A DNA stretch of 64,000 nt from Euzebya pacifica (GCF_003344865.1 NZ_CP031165.1:3973910-4037909); one strand, 5' to 3'. Counted from the first letter of the stretch, positions 25,326 to 33,972 are shown. A program made the numbers and translations. Notes: generated by a model from the sequence alone, not told the origin.

Positions 25326-25856
25326 GTGTCAACTCGCAGCGCCGACCCCGTGGAGGTCCTCCACGGCACCCAGGTGACCCTTCGCAAGGTCACCGAGGCC
25401 GACGTCGAACCACTCGCAAAGATCCTGGCCGAGCCCGAGGTGGCTCGATGGTGGGGTCGCTACGACGTGGACCGTGTTCGCCGCGAGCTGCTGGAGTCAC
25501 CGGCGATGGTGGTGTTCGTCATCGACGTGCACGGCGTCGTGGCCGGCAGCATCCAGTACTTCGAGGAGCCCGCCTCGGACTACCGTCACGCCGGCATGGA
25601 CGTGTTCCTGTCGCGTGACTGGCACGGGCAGGGGCTGGGGTCGGACTCCGTCCGCACGCTTGCCCGCCACCTCGTGCACGATCGGGGGCATCACCGGTTG
25701 GTGATAGACCCAGCCGCGTCCAACGACGCCGCGATCGCCTGCTACGAGCGGGTGGGGTTCCGCAAGGTCGGTCGGATGCGCGCCTACGAGCGCGGGCCGG
25801 ACGGCACCTGGCACGACTGCTACATGCTCGAGGCGTTGCGCGACGAGATCGTCTGA
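25326..25856 (+). CDS. GNAT-family N-acetyltransferase
   Basis: A 176-aa protein of the RimJ/RimL-like type. VTLRKVTEADVEPLAKIL opens the fold; VVAGSIQYFEEP is the central strand; DVFLSRDWHGQGLGSDSVRTLARHL carries the acetyl-CoA-binding R/Q-x-x-G-x-G/A loop (HGQGLG); AASNDAAIACYERVGFRKVG is the conserved C-terminal block. AAAGGAG precedes the GTG start. Acceptor substrate is unknown; the relatives include aminoglycoside 6'-acetyltransferases and RimJ-like enzymes, so no resistance claim is made. Confidence 0.85.
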   Translation: MSTRSADPVEVLHGTQVTLRKVTEADVEPLAKILAEPEVARWWGRYDVDRVRRELLESPAMVVFVIDVHGVVAGSIQYFEEPASDYRHAGMDVFLSRDWHGQGLGSDSVRTLARHLVHDRGHHRLVIDPAASNDAAIACYERVGFRKVGRMRAYERGPDGTWHDCYMLEALRDEIV

Positions 25857-25907
25857 TCGCCCGGGGCGCACGGGAGGGGCCGTTGCCCCGCCCGTTGCCC
25901 TCGCCCG

Positions 25908-26987
25908 TCAGATAGCGGTCTCGGCCGCCAGGTCGTCCTCGTCGAACTCCGGGAGGAGCGCGCGGGTGCCCATCACCGTGGCGATGGCCATGGGGATCAG
26001 CTGAGCGACGCTGAGGGCGACCACGACGCGGGTCAGCCACCCGGGGAACAGGCTGGCGGTCTGCGAGGCCCCGAGGACGGAGAAGTACAGCAGGCCCTGG
26101 CCGATGAACACCGCGCCCGCACCGACGCCGAGGGCGGTGAACGCGCCCTCCTCCCCCTGGATGGCCCGCCAGGCACCGAACGCGGCGATGGCGATGAAGA
26201 AGGCCGTCTGGACCGCCGACACCGATGACTGCGAGAGCGGGATCGGGGTCGCGAACAGGTCGTCGACGAGGTGGATGACGTTGGCGAGGGCCAGGATCAT
26301 CAGGGTGATCCCCATCGGCGTGGACAGGCCCCGCCACTCGACCTTCTCCAAATCCGGCTTGGTGCGCAGGCCGATGGCCAGTGGGATCATCAGGACCAGC
26401 AGCGCCGGGACCAGCCAGATCCACGGGCTGCCGCCGGGCACCCAGATCAGGTCACCGACGACGGCGTACTCGGTCTCGCCGACGACGAAGGGCACCTCCC
26501 AGCCGGGGTTGACGACCTGCTCGCTGTCGGGGTCGGTCTGCACGCCCGGCGGTTCGGCGGACGCCATCCAGTGGATGCGGTGGTCGTGCCAGGCGTAGGA
26601 GTTGCCGTCGCTGACCTGCTCCCACTCGGGGTCGCCGTTGACGTCGACCTCCGGCGGGATCCGCACATCGCCGAACCGGTCCTCGTTGAGGTAGGTGGCG
26701 TGGGAGTTGCGGTTGCGGAACACCCCGTCGGGGCCGATCCGCAGGTAGGGCTCCTGGGAGTACCCCGGGATGGTGACCTCGTCGTCGCTGGTGTTGGTCA
26801 GCTCCAGGTACTCGTCGGAGTTGATCACCGCCCAGGACAGCCCGTCGACGCTGGGGACGTCGGTGATGAGGCTGAGGAAGTTGCTGGCATCCGACCCACG
26901 GCCGTGTGCCAGCGCCGGGCCGGCCAGGCCGACGGTGGCCACGGCAACGAGCAGGGTGAGGACGAACAGTCGGTGAAGGGAGGTCAT
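25908..26987 (-). CDS. Conserved exported membrane protein with His-rich extracellular domain
   Basis: A 359-aa protein with a signal peptide (LFVLTLLVAVATVGLAGPALAHG). An extracellular beta-rich domain (residues about 28-190) contains YLELTNTSDDEVTIPGYS and SYAWHDHRIHWMASAEPPG, a His/Trp cluster that could hold a metal. Five or six membrane spans follow (WIWLVPALLVLMIPLAIGL, ITLMILALANVIHLVDDL, FFIAIAAFGAWRAIQG and others). I recall similar actinobacterial proteins but no function. Its ATG overlaps the upstream Nudix stop as ATGA, so the two are translationally coupled. Confidence 0.7.
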   Translation of the reverse strand: MTSLHRLFVLTLLVAVATVGLAGPALAHGRGSDASNFLSLITDVPSVDGLSWAVINSDEYLELTNTSDDEVTIPGYSQEPYLRIGPDGVFRNRNSHATYLNEDRFGDVRIPPEVDVNGDPEWEQVSDGNSYAWHDHRIHWMASAEPPGVQTDPDSEQVVNPGWEVPFVVGETEYAVVGDLIWVPGGSPWIWLVPALLVLMIPLAIGLRTKPDLEKVEWRGLSTPMGITLMILALANVIHLVDDLFATPIPLSQSSVSAVQTAFFIAIAAFGAWRAIQGEEGAFTALGVGAGAVFIGQGLLYFSVLGASQTASLFPGWLTRVVVALSVAQLIPMAIATVMGTRALLPEFDEDDLAAETAI

Positions 26988-27442
26988 CGCGGCTCAACGG
27001 TAGCGCGGAAGCGCCCCATCACCTCGACGTCGAGCGGGTAGGTCAGCAGGGCGTCGGCGTCGGCCAGCGACACCCAGCGAAGCTCGTCGACCTCGTCGGC
27101 ATCCATGGGCTGGAGCTGGGCGGCGTCGGTGTCGTCGTTGCGTTCGCGGTCGGCCTCCATGGCCCACCAGCGCACGACCTTGTCGCGACCCTTGTGGTCG
27201 ACGTAGCGCACCTCGCCCAGGTCCTCGCCGAGCGCCGCCCGGATGCCCGTCTCCTCCTCCACCTCTCGGACGGCAGCGTCCTCGAAGGACTCGCCGTCGT
27301 CGAGCTTGCCCTTGGGCATCGACCAGTCGTCGTAGCGGGGCCGGTGGACCAGCAGCACCTCGACGGTGTCGGTGCGCCGCCACACCACTCCCCCGGCGGC
27401 CCGCACCCGGGCCTCTCGGGCGTCGTCGTCGGTATGTGGCAC
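26984..27442 (-). CDS. Nudix hydrolase
   Basis: A 152-aa protein. The Nudix box is complete: GKLDDGESFEDAAVREVEEETGI fits G-x5-E-x7-R-E-U-x-E-E-x-G-U. AAGGVVWRRTDTVEVLLVHRPRYDDWSMPKG before it is typical of the MutT1-like/diadenosine-polyphosphate group, which hydrolyses nucleoside di- or polyphosphates. No histidine phosphatase domain is attached. The GTG start follows GGAGAGG; a longer frame is antisense to the divergent gene. The stop overlaps the next gene by four bases. Confidence 0.85.
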   Translation of the reverse strand: MPHTDDDAREARVRAAGGVVWRRTDTVEVLLVHRPRYDDWSMPKGKLDDGESFEDAAVREVEEETGIRAALGEDLGEVRYVDHKGRDKVVRWWAMEADRERNDDTDAAQLQPMDADEVDELRWVSLADADALLTYPLDVEVMGRFRATVEPR

Positions 27443-27499
27443 GGTGGCGTCCTCTCCGAAGGGGTGTGGACAGGGCAGGGTGCCGGGTAAGGCTTGACC

Positions 27500-28000
27500 A
27501 TGTCCACTCCACAGCAACCCGAACTCAGGCGCAGCGAGGAGACCCCCTCCTTGACCCCCGACGCGATCGAGGGCGAGCTGCGCGCCGACTCCTTCCCGAC
27601 GCCGTCCGGCGACACCGGACCGGTGCCGAAGGGCAACCAACCCGGCAGCCAGTCGGGCCCCGTGCAGGACAAGCCCGATCTGGATGCCATGGCGAAGAAG
27701 CTGGGTGCCCACAAGGCCGACCCCTCCACGGGTCAGCTCGACACCTCCCACCCCGACGCCCCCTCCGACCCCTGGTACCGGACTGCTCCGGCCATCGTCG
27801 GTGCTGGTGCCCTGGCGCTCGGTGCCGTGGCCTTCGCCGTGGTCCGTCGCCGTCGTCAGGCGAAGGTGCCCGACACCCTGATCGAGCGCCTGACCTCGGA
27901 GTCCGAGGTACTGCTCGACCGGCTTCGTGCCGAGTCCGACGTCCTCATCGACCGCCTGTCGTCGGAGTCCGAAGCCCTGCTGGACCGCCTGCGGTCCTGA
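27500..28000 (+). CDS. Single-span protein with C-terminal 11-residue coiled-coil repeats
   Basis: A 166-aa protein of unknown function. Residues 1-90 are polar and disordered. One membrane span (about 96-116, APAIVGAGALALGAVAFAVV) is followed by RRRRQ. The C-terminus is built from 11-residue units: SESEVLLDRLR, AESDVLIDRLS, SESEALLDRLR, preceded by a diverged one. Hendecad repeats form right-handed coiled coils, suggesting self-association in the cytoplasm. A TTG six bases upstream of the ATG could also serve as start. It is divergent from the Nudix gene. Confidence 0.65.
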   Translation: MSTPQQPELRRSEETPSLTPDAIEGELRADSFPTPSGDTGPVPKGNQPGSQSGPVQDKPDLDAMAKKLGAHKADPSTGQLDTSHPDAPSDPWYRTAPAIVGAGALALGAVAFAVVRRRRQAKVPDTLIERLTSESEVLLDRLRAESDVLIDRLSSESEALLDRLRS

Positions 28001-28042
28001 CCGGTCGTCCTGGATCGTCGGCCAGCCGGAGCCGATCGGCGG

Positions 28043-28984
28043 TCAGCCGGAAGCGGCGATCCAGTCGATGACGTGGGCGGTCGCCACGGCGTCCTCCACG
28101 TCGATCGGCGGCCGGATGCCCTGCGTGGCGTGCTCGAAGGCCTCGAGGAGTCGTTCCCACGGGTCGGCACGCCACGTCCCGATGACCTCGTCGGAGCGCA
28201 GCAGCGCGGCCTGGTCACCCGGGCCGGCCGTGAACGGCCGAGGCATGCGCAGGGTGCCGTCGGAACCGACGATCTCCAGCGTGGAGTGACGGGCCGAGTC
28301 GAACGAGGCGTGCAACGCCGCGGTCGCGCCTGACGGGAAGCCCATGACGGCCGAGGTCGTCGCGTCGGCGCCGGACGCCCAGCGACGGGTGACGGCACGC
28401 ACGACGTCGGGCTCCTCGCCGAGGACCCAGCGGATCAGGCTGACGAGGTCCGCCCCGACGTCCAGCAGCGCGCCGCCGCCCCGGGAGGGGTCGGCGTGGT
28501 AGCTGTCGGCGTCGGTCATCGGGTAGGCCGAGGTGGCCGAGACCAGCCGGACCGCACCGATGCCGCCGGAACGCACCAGCTCGAGCAGCGCGGCGGTACG
28601 CGGGTGGAACCGCAGCGGCAGGGCCTCCATGAGGGTCAGGCCGGCACCTGACGCGGCGGCGGCAGCCATGCGGGCCGCGCCGTCGGCGTCGATGGAGAGG
28701 GGCTTGAGGCACAGGACGTGCTTGCCGGCGTGCAGCGCCTCGGTGACCCAGTGCTCGCGTTCGGAGGTGGGGAGGGCGACGAACACCGCGTCGACGTCAC
28801 GGGAGACGAGGACCTCGGCATGATCCCGGCGGGCTCGCCGGACCCCTTGGGTGGCCGCGAACTGCTGGGCCGCAGTCAACGTCTCGGCCGAGACCACGGC
28901 CAGGTCGTGACCGACCGAGCGCATGGCCGGGCCGACGGATTCCTCCGCCGTCGTGTTCACTCCAAGGATTCCCCAGCGCAGCAT
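28043..28984 (-). CDS. Gfo/Idh/MocA-family oxidoreductase
   Basis: A 313-aa NAD(P)-dependent oxidoreductase. MLRWGILGVNTTAEESVGPAM is the nucleotide-binding fold start (with N-T-T in place of the usual G-x-G-x-I). VDAVFVALPTSEREHWVTEALHAGKHVLCLKPLS contains the family E-K-P-equivalent catalytic Lys as L-K-P. GGGALLDVGADLVSLIRWVLGEEP matches the C-terminal substrate domain, whose usual His in D-x-G-x-H is Asp-Leu here. The start lies eight bases after TACCCT (28998-28993). Substrate unknown, probably a sugar or inositol derivative. Confidence 0.82.
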   Translation of the reverse strand: MLRWGILGVNTTAEESVGPAMRSVGHDLAVVSAETLTAAQQFAATQGVRRARRDHAEVLVSRDVDAVFVALPTSEREHWVTEALHAGKHVLCLKPLSIDADGAARMAAAAASGAGLTLMEALPLRFHPRTAALLELVRSGGIGAVRLVSATSAYPMTDADSYHADPSRGGGALLDVGADLVSLIRWVLGEEPDVVRAVTRRWASGADATTSAVMGFPSGATAALHASFDSARHSTLEIVGSDGTLRMPRPFTAGPGDQAALLRSDEVIGTWRADPWERLLEAFEHATQGIRPPIDVEDAVATAHVIDWIAASG

Positions 28985-29053
28985 GATGGCGGAGGGTACC
29001 CAACGTGTCACGCGGCCGATGGTGTCCGGCTGGGGGATTGTTGCGTCACCCTC

Positions 29054-29095
29054 GATCACAGGTGGGCGATCACAGGTGCGCGGTCACAGGTGGGC
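29054..29095. repeat. Three tandem 14-bp repeats at the 3' end of the multicopper oxidase gene
   Basis: (G)(A/G)TCACAGGTG(G/C)GC is repeated at 29054-29067, 29068-29081 and 29082-29095. The third copy contains the last codons and stop of the oxidase gene on the minus strand. Confidence 0.7.
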
Positions 29096-31375
29096 GGCCA
29101 GCGTGGCCTCGGCGGCCAGCCCCACGGCGGCCTCGCCCCCGACGATCCTGATCCGGTCGACCGCCGCGTCGGCCAGCAGCTGGTCGGTCACCGCTGTCGA
29201 GCCGGTGTCGTCGACGAGCACCAGCATCCCGTCCCGGCGGGCGGCGATGCCGGCGGACAGCGCGTCGGGGAACCGGGTGGCGCTGGCCGCGTAGGCCGTG
29301 GTCCGCAGCCCGGCCGTCCGGGCGAACGCCGCCGCCGTCGCGATCCGGTCCCGCCCGGCGATCCTCGTGACCGCGAGCCCCTGTTCGGTGATCTCGGCGG
29401 CCACGTCCTCGCTGACGGCCGCCGGTCCGCCGGCGATGACCACCGACGACGCGCCGAGGTCGTCGATCGCCTGTCGGCAAGTCGCCGACAGGGCCGTCGG
29501 GGCGGTCAGCAGTACCGGGATCCCGAGCACGCCTGCGGCCAGGGCGTCCGGGAACCGGTCGGCCGTGGCGACGACCACCCGGTCGGCCCGGTCCGCCAGC
29601 GTGCGCGCGACCCCGGCGGCCAGCGCCACCGGGTCGTCGACGTCGACGCGGCTGGTCGGCGCGATCCCGGCCAGCACCCCCTCGATGGCGGCCGACACCT
29701 GCCCCGTCGACCCGGCGACGACGATCCGGTCGGGGCCACGGCGGCGCAGCTCCTCCTCCGCGACCTCGTCCAGCGCCTCGCCCAGCACCAGCGCCAGGGC
29801 GTCGGCCAGCGCCGCGCCGGCCAGGGCACCGGCCCACTCCAGCCCGCTGGCGACGACGACCGTGCCGCCCGTCCCGCCGCCGTGCGCCGACACCGCCGCC
29901 GCGGTCCGGACCCGGTTGCTGCCGGCGATCCGGCCGAGGTCCACGACGCGGAACTGGCTCATCATGTCGTGGTCCTCGTGCTCGAGGACGTGGCAGTGGT
30001 ACATGAAGTCGCCGAGGTGGTCGGCGAACCGGGCGTCGAGCTCGACGGTCTCGAAGGCGCGCACCAGGACGGTGTCCTTCCAGCCCTCGTCCTCGGGCCG
30101 CAGCGGCAGGGCCACCCCGCTGCTGGTCCGCTGCCGCACGAGGAAGCTGACCAGGTGCAGGTGGATGGGGTGGCCGAAGGACGTCGTGTTGACCAGGCGC
30201 CAGCGTTCGACGGCGCCCAGCCGCGCGTACACGTCACGGATGGCGTCGTCGAACCCGTGCCCGTTGAGCAGGAAGCGGCCGCCGTGTTCGTCGAGGGTGA
30301 TGGTGCGGACGACCTCCGGCGGGTCCAGGTCGGGGGCGGGGCCCAACGAGGTCGGCAGGATCGCGGGCTCCGCTGGTCCCCCGGTCACGTCGACGGCCAT
30401 CAGGTCGCCCACGCCGGCGTCGAGGATGACCACCCGGTCGCCGTCGCCCATCCGGGACAGGTCCAGCAGCAGGTCGACGCGCTCCGACGGCCACACCTCC
30501 ACCTCCCCCCTCGAGGCAGGGGTCGCCAGCAGCCCCCCGTCGGTGCCCACCTGCACCAACGGCATGCCGTCGGCCCGGCCCAGCCGGTAGGGCCGGGCGT
30601 TGGAGGCGTTGAGGATCCGCAGCCGCAGCAGGCCGGGCTCGACGGTCAGCACCGGCCGGTCGACGCCGTTGACCAGCACGACGTCGCCGAGGAACCCCGT
30701 GTGCCCGACGGGGTCGTAGACCAGCTGGCCGTCGGCGTCGAAGGTCTTGTCGGTCAGCGCCACGGGGATGTCGCGCTCGTCCCCGTTGGGCAGGCCGAGG
30801 CCGTCGTGGGCCTGGTCGACCAGCAGGTAGCTGCCGGCCAGGCCCCGGTAGACCCGTTCCGCGGTCCGCATCAGCAGGTGGTCGTGGTACCAGAGGTGGG
30901 CCGCCCGCTGCGCGTTGTCGAAGGTGTACCGACGCTGCCCACCGGTGGGGATCAGGTCCCGGACGTGCCCGTCGTGCGCGGCCGCGACATGGGCGCCGTG
31001 CAGGTGCAGCACGGCCGGTTCGTCGAGCTCGTTGACGACGTCGATGTCGACGACCTGCCCGGGCCGGGCGATGACGGTCGGCCCGGGGAAGGTCCCGCCG
31101 AAGGTCAACATCGTGGTTGCTGCGCCGGGCAGCAACGACACGGCCGTGCGTGTCACCGGCAGGACGACCGGTTCGGTGCCGGGACGCACCGTCGGCGGGA
31201 TCGGCAGCGGGGTCGTGAAGGCCTCGGCGCGCAACGTCGCGGGGGTGCGACGGCGGGCCGGCAGCGCGCAGCCAAGAGGCTGATCGGAGCGGCTCGAGAC
31301 GGACCCCCGGTACCCGAACTGGAGGTGCCCTGCCCCTCCGACGATGCCCCGGATCAGCGATCGCCGAGAAAGCAC
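29084..31375 (-). CDS. Exported multicopper oxidase fused to CWB2 cell-wall-binding repeats
   Basis: A 763-aa two-part protein. Residues 1-20 form a Tat-like signal (LSRRSLIRGIVGGAG). Residues about 50-485 form a three-domain multicopper oxidase with intact copper motifs: HLHGAH (124-129), WYHDH (162-166), HPIHLH (402-407) and HCHVLEHEDHDMM (460-472), giving Cys461 and axial Met for the type 1 site. This resembles CotA/CueO-type oxidases, which oxidise phenols or metal ions and reduce O2 to water. Residues about 495-763 form three CWB2 units (RFPDALAAG, SVVIAGGPAAVSEDV, RIRIVGGEAAV). The GTG start is six bases after TATCGT; a TTG 18 bases upstream is less likely. It is divergent from the cupredoxin gene. 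Confidence 0.9.
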   Translation of the reverse strand: MLSRRSLIRGIVGGAGHLQFGYRGSVSSRSDQPLGCALPARRRTPATLRAEAFTTPLPIPPTVRPGTEPVVLPVTRTAVSLLPGAATTMLTFGGTFPGPTVIARPGQVVDIDVVNELDEPAVLHLHGAHVAAAHDGHVRDLIPTGGQRRYTFDNAQRAAHLWYHDHLLMRTAERVYRGLAGSYLLVDQAHDGLGLPNGDERDIPVALTDKTFDADGQLVYDPVGHTGFLGDVVLVNGVDRPVLTVEPGLLRLRILNASNARPYRLGRADGMPLVQVGTDGGLLATPASRGEVEVWPSERVDLLLDLSRMGDGDRVVILDAGVGDLMAVDVTGGPAEPAILPTSLGPAPDLDPPEVVRTITLDEHGGRFLLNGHGFDDAIRDVYARLGAVERWRLVNTTSFGHPIHLHLVSFLVRQRTSSGVALPLRPEDEGWKDTVLVRAFETVELDARFADHLGDFMYHCHVLEHEDHDMMSQFRVVDLGRIAGSNRVRTAAAVSAHGGGTGGTVVVASGLEWAGALAGAALADALALVLGEALDEVAEEELRRRGPDRIVVAGSTGQVSAAIEGVLAGIAPTSRVDVDDPVALAAGVARTLADRADRVVVATADRFPDALAAGVLGIPVLLTAPTALSATCRQAIDDLGASSVVIAGGPAAVSEDVAAEITEQGLAVTRIAGRDRIATAAAFARTAGLRTTAYAASATRFPDALSAGIAARRDGMLVLVDDTGSTAVTDQLLADAAVDRIRIVGGEAAVGLAAEATLAAHL

Positions 31376-31542
31376 GACACGACGATATCTCAACGGTTAA
31401 CGTCATGGATCTCGGGCGGCGAAGGTGCGTCAGCACCAGGGCTGAGGGGCTTCCCCCGACACCGTTCGAGGAGGGCTTGATCACACCCCGGCAACGGGCG
31501 GGCGACCGCATTTTTCCGGGGACACGAACGAAGGGGACTGTC

Positions 31543-33654
31543 ATGCAGAGATTCGTCCGATCCGCCACGGCCGTGCTGGCCACCGCGCTACTCGTCCTGT
31601 CGGTACTGGCGGGGCCCGCGTCCGCGCAGGCCACCGAGATCAGCATCATCGAGTTCGCCTACGAGCCCTACGACGCGGTCGTCGAGCTCGGCACCACGGT
31701 CGAGTGGACCAACAACGGCACGGCGACCCACACCGTGACCGCGGCCGATGGATCGTTCGACAACCTGTTCAACCCCGGAGACACGTTCTCCTACACGCCG
31801 GAGGAGGCGGGCCAGATCGGCTACTTCTGCCGGTTCCACGGGTCCCCCGACGCCGGTCAGCGCGGCTTCCTCACCGTGTACGAGGAGGGCACAGAGGCGC
31901 CCGAACCCCAGGTCCCCCCGACCGCGGAGTTCACCACGGTAACCGCCACCGACGACAGCAACGTCGCCGCGGCGATCGCCTGGACGTCGCTGCTGGACGG
32001 TCCGCAGGAAACGGTGCTGCTGGGCCGTGACGACGACTTCGCCGACCTGCTGGCCGCCGGTGCCACCGGCCGGCCGTTCCTGGTGACCCCGACCGACGCC
32101 CTCGACGACCGGGTCCTGGCCGAGCTGCAGCGCCTGACCGCCCAGCAGGTCGTGGTCGTGGGCGGCACCGCGGCCGTCAGCGAGGACGTGGTCGGCGAGC
32201 TCGAGGCGGCCGGCTTCACGGTCACCCGCGTCGCCGGTGACACCCGCATCGAAACCGCGATCGACCTTGCCGACCGGTTCTTCGTCGCCGGTGGCGGGTT
32301 CGCCCAGCCGCCGTCGGACACACCGCAGCCCGGCGCGATCATCGCCCGCGCGTTCGGCACCGAGGACAACCCGACGGCCGGCTTCGCCGACTCCCTGGGC
32401 GCAGCGTCGGCCGGGGCCAACATGGGCATCCCGATCCTGGTGGCCGGGCCCGACGGGCTGCCGGCAGGTGTCGGCTCCTTCCTGGCCACCAACGGCATCG
32501 GCCACGTCGTGGTCGTCGGTGGTGAGGCCGCTGTGCCCTCGGCGGTGACCGATGGCCTCGACGACCTCGGCATCACCTGGGAACGGGTGGCCGGGGCCAG
32601 CCGCGACGGCACCGCTGCGGCGCTGATGGGTTACATGGACGGCCTGGGAGTCCAGTACGGCAACGTCGTGCTGGTCGACGGGTTCAACGACAACGCATGG
32701 GCACAGGGCTTCGGCGCCTCCGCGCTGCGGTCGGCCGTGCTGCTGACCAACGGGCCGGACGTGCCCGCGGTCACCCAGGACGCCCTGGCCACGTTCGAGA
32801 GCTCGGTGCTCCTGACGTTCTTCGGCGCCCGGAACGTCCGCTGTGCGCCCGGTGTCGACGAGGCCGCGTGTGACGTGGTCGGGGCCGTGGTGTTCACCCC
32901 GTTCATCAGCCCGGCGTCCGTCATCGGCATCCTCGAGGGCGACAACGAGGTCCCCGACGGCGCTGGGGCCGGCAACGGCATCGGCGGGCTGGCCCGTCCG
33001 TCCGACGGCGGTGGCATGTGCTGGGCCTACGACACCCTGCTGGTCGACACGATCACCGGTGCGCACGTGCATCGCGCGGCGGCCGGCGAGAACGGCGACG
33101 TGGTGATCCCCCTGGGCGTTCCGGGACCCGGTGACCACGAGGCCAACGGCTGCCTGCTCGATGTCGACCAGGACCTGGTCGACGAGATCTTCGCCAACCC
33201 CGGCGAGTTCTACATCAACGTGCACTCCGAGGAGTTCGGTGGCGGCGCGGTCCGGGACAACCTGTTCGCGTTCGACGAGTTCATCGTCGCCGACCTGTCC
33301 GGCGACCAGGAGGTCCCCGGTCCGGGTGCCCCGATGGCCGGCGGCGTGTCGTTCCTGACCGTCAACGACGAGGACCAGGTCTGCCACCTCACCATCGCCG
33401 GTGGGCTGGAGGGTCCGGCGACGGCCGCCCACATCCACACCGGTGGGGCCGACGAGTCCGGCGACGTCCTGCTCGCGCTGTCCGTCTCCCCGGCAGGCAT
33501 TCCCGTGCATGCCGACTGCATGGAGGACACCACACCCGATGTGCTGTCCGCCTTCCTGGCCGACCCGGCTGGCCACTACGTGAACGTCCACACCGACGCG
33601 TTCCCGGCAGGCGCCATCCGCGGACAGGCCAACCCGCAGTACATCATCCCGTAG
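31543..33654 (+). CDS. Secreted cupredoxin-CWB2-CHRD protein
   Basis: A 703-aa protein with a Sec signal peptide (cleavage near ASA-QA, residue 29). Residues 30-113 form a plastocyanin-type cupredoxin with His63, Cys96 and His99 as type 1 copper ligands; Gln106 occupies the usual axial Met position. Residues about 130-440 form CWB2 wall-binding units (VVVVGGTAAVSEDV, RVAGDTRIETAIDLA, FADSLGAASAGA). Residues about 465-565 and 590-700 are two CHRD domains (ILEGDNEVPDG, GAHVHRAAAGENG; DLSGDQEVPGPG, AAHIHTGGADESG). The ATG has AAGGGGA upstream. It is divergent from the wall-anchored multicopper oxidase, its likely redox partner. Confidence 0.9.
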   Translation: MQRFVRSATAVLATALLVLSVLAGPASAQATEISIIEFAYEPYDAVVELGTTVEWTNNGTATHTVTAADGSFDNLFNPGDTFSYTPEEAGQIGYFCRFHGSPDAGQRGFLTVYEEGTEAPEPQVPPTAEFTTVTATDDSNVAAAIAWTSLLDGPQETVLLGRDDDFADLLAAGATGRPFLVTPTDALDDRVLAELQRLTAQQVVVVGGTAAVSEDVVGELEAAGFTVTRVAGDTRIETAIDLADRFFVAGGGFAQPPSDTPQPGAIIARAFGTEDNPTAGFADSLGAASAGANMGIPILVAGPDGLPAGVGSFLATNGIGHVVVVGGEAAVPSAVTDGLDDLGITWERVAGASRDGTAAALMGYMDGLGVQYGNVVLVDGFNDNAWAQGFGASALRSAVLLTNGPDVPAVTQDALATFESSVLLTFFGARNVRCAPGVDEAACDVVGAVVFTPFISPASVIGILEGDNEVPDGAGAGNGIGGLARPSDGGGMCWAYDTLLVDTITGAHVHRAAAGENGDVVIPLGVPGPGDHEANGCLLDVDQDLVDEIFANPGEFYINVHSEEFGGGAVRDNLFAFDEFIVADLSGDQEVPGPGAPMAGGVSFLTVNDEDQVCHLTIAGGLEGPATAAHIHTGGADESGDVLLALSVSPAGIPVHADCMEDTTPDVLSAFLADPAGHYVNVHTDAFPAGAIRGQANPQYIIP

Positions 33655-33669
33655 CCGGGTGATCGAGGT

Positions 33670-33698
33670 GGGCCGGGACCTCGCGTCCCGGCCCGTTT
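33670..33698 (+). terminator. Terminator after the cupredoxin gene
   Basis: GGGCCGGGAC (33670-33679) pairs perfectly with 33685-33694 across a 5-base loop and is followed by GTTT. It lies 16 bases past the stop codon. Confidence 0.8.
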
Positions 33699-33741
33699 CG
33701 TGTCCGGGGTGGTTCCCGCTCACGACTGGCCCGCCGAGATC

Positions 33742-33886
33742 GGCATCCGGACACGATTGTGGCGAGGGGTGCACCCCTGCTCCCGCCCCTACGATCGTCG
33801 CCGGTCACCAACCTCCCGGGTTTGGCATCCGGCCACGATTGTGGCGAGGGGGGCACCCGTGCACCGGTTCCTACGATCGTCGCCGG
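33742..33886. repeat. Two tandem copies of an 82-bp element upstream of the SigE-type sigma gene
   Basis: GGCATCCGG starts at 33742 and 33824, and ACGATCGTCGCCGG ends each unit at 33804 and 33886: a period of exactly 82. Shared internal blocks are CACGATTGTGGCGAGGGG and GCACCC; the first copy contains the palindrome GGGGTGCACCCC. The gap 33655-33972 holds only this and the terminator. The repeats lie just upstream of the sigma factor start, so a regulatory role is possible. Confidence 0.75.
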
Positions 33887-33972
33887 AACTCAACCCCTGG
33901 GGAGGGTGGGACGTCGGACATGGTGAGATGCCACCACTTGTCCATGACCACCGACCCCGATCCGTGCCGCCG

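Noticed and set aside
25326-25856. Aminoglycoside acetyltransferase call for the GNAT protein
   Set aside because: Overall similarity is to the broad RimJ/RimL-like group; no substrate-specific residues can be recognised by eye.
26984-27751. 255-aa version of the Nudix protein
   Set aside because: The added N-terminus is antisense to the hendecad-repeat gene; GTG 27442 has a ribosome site and gives normal family length.
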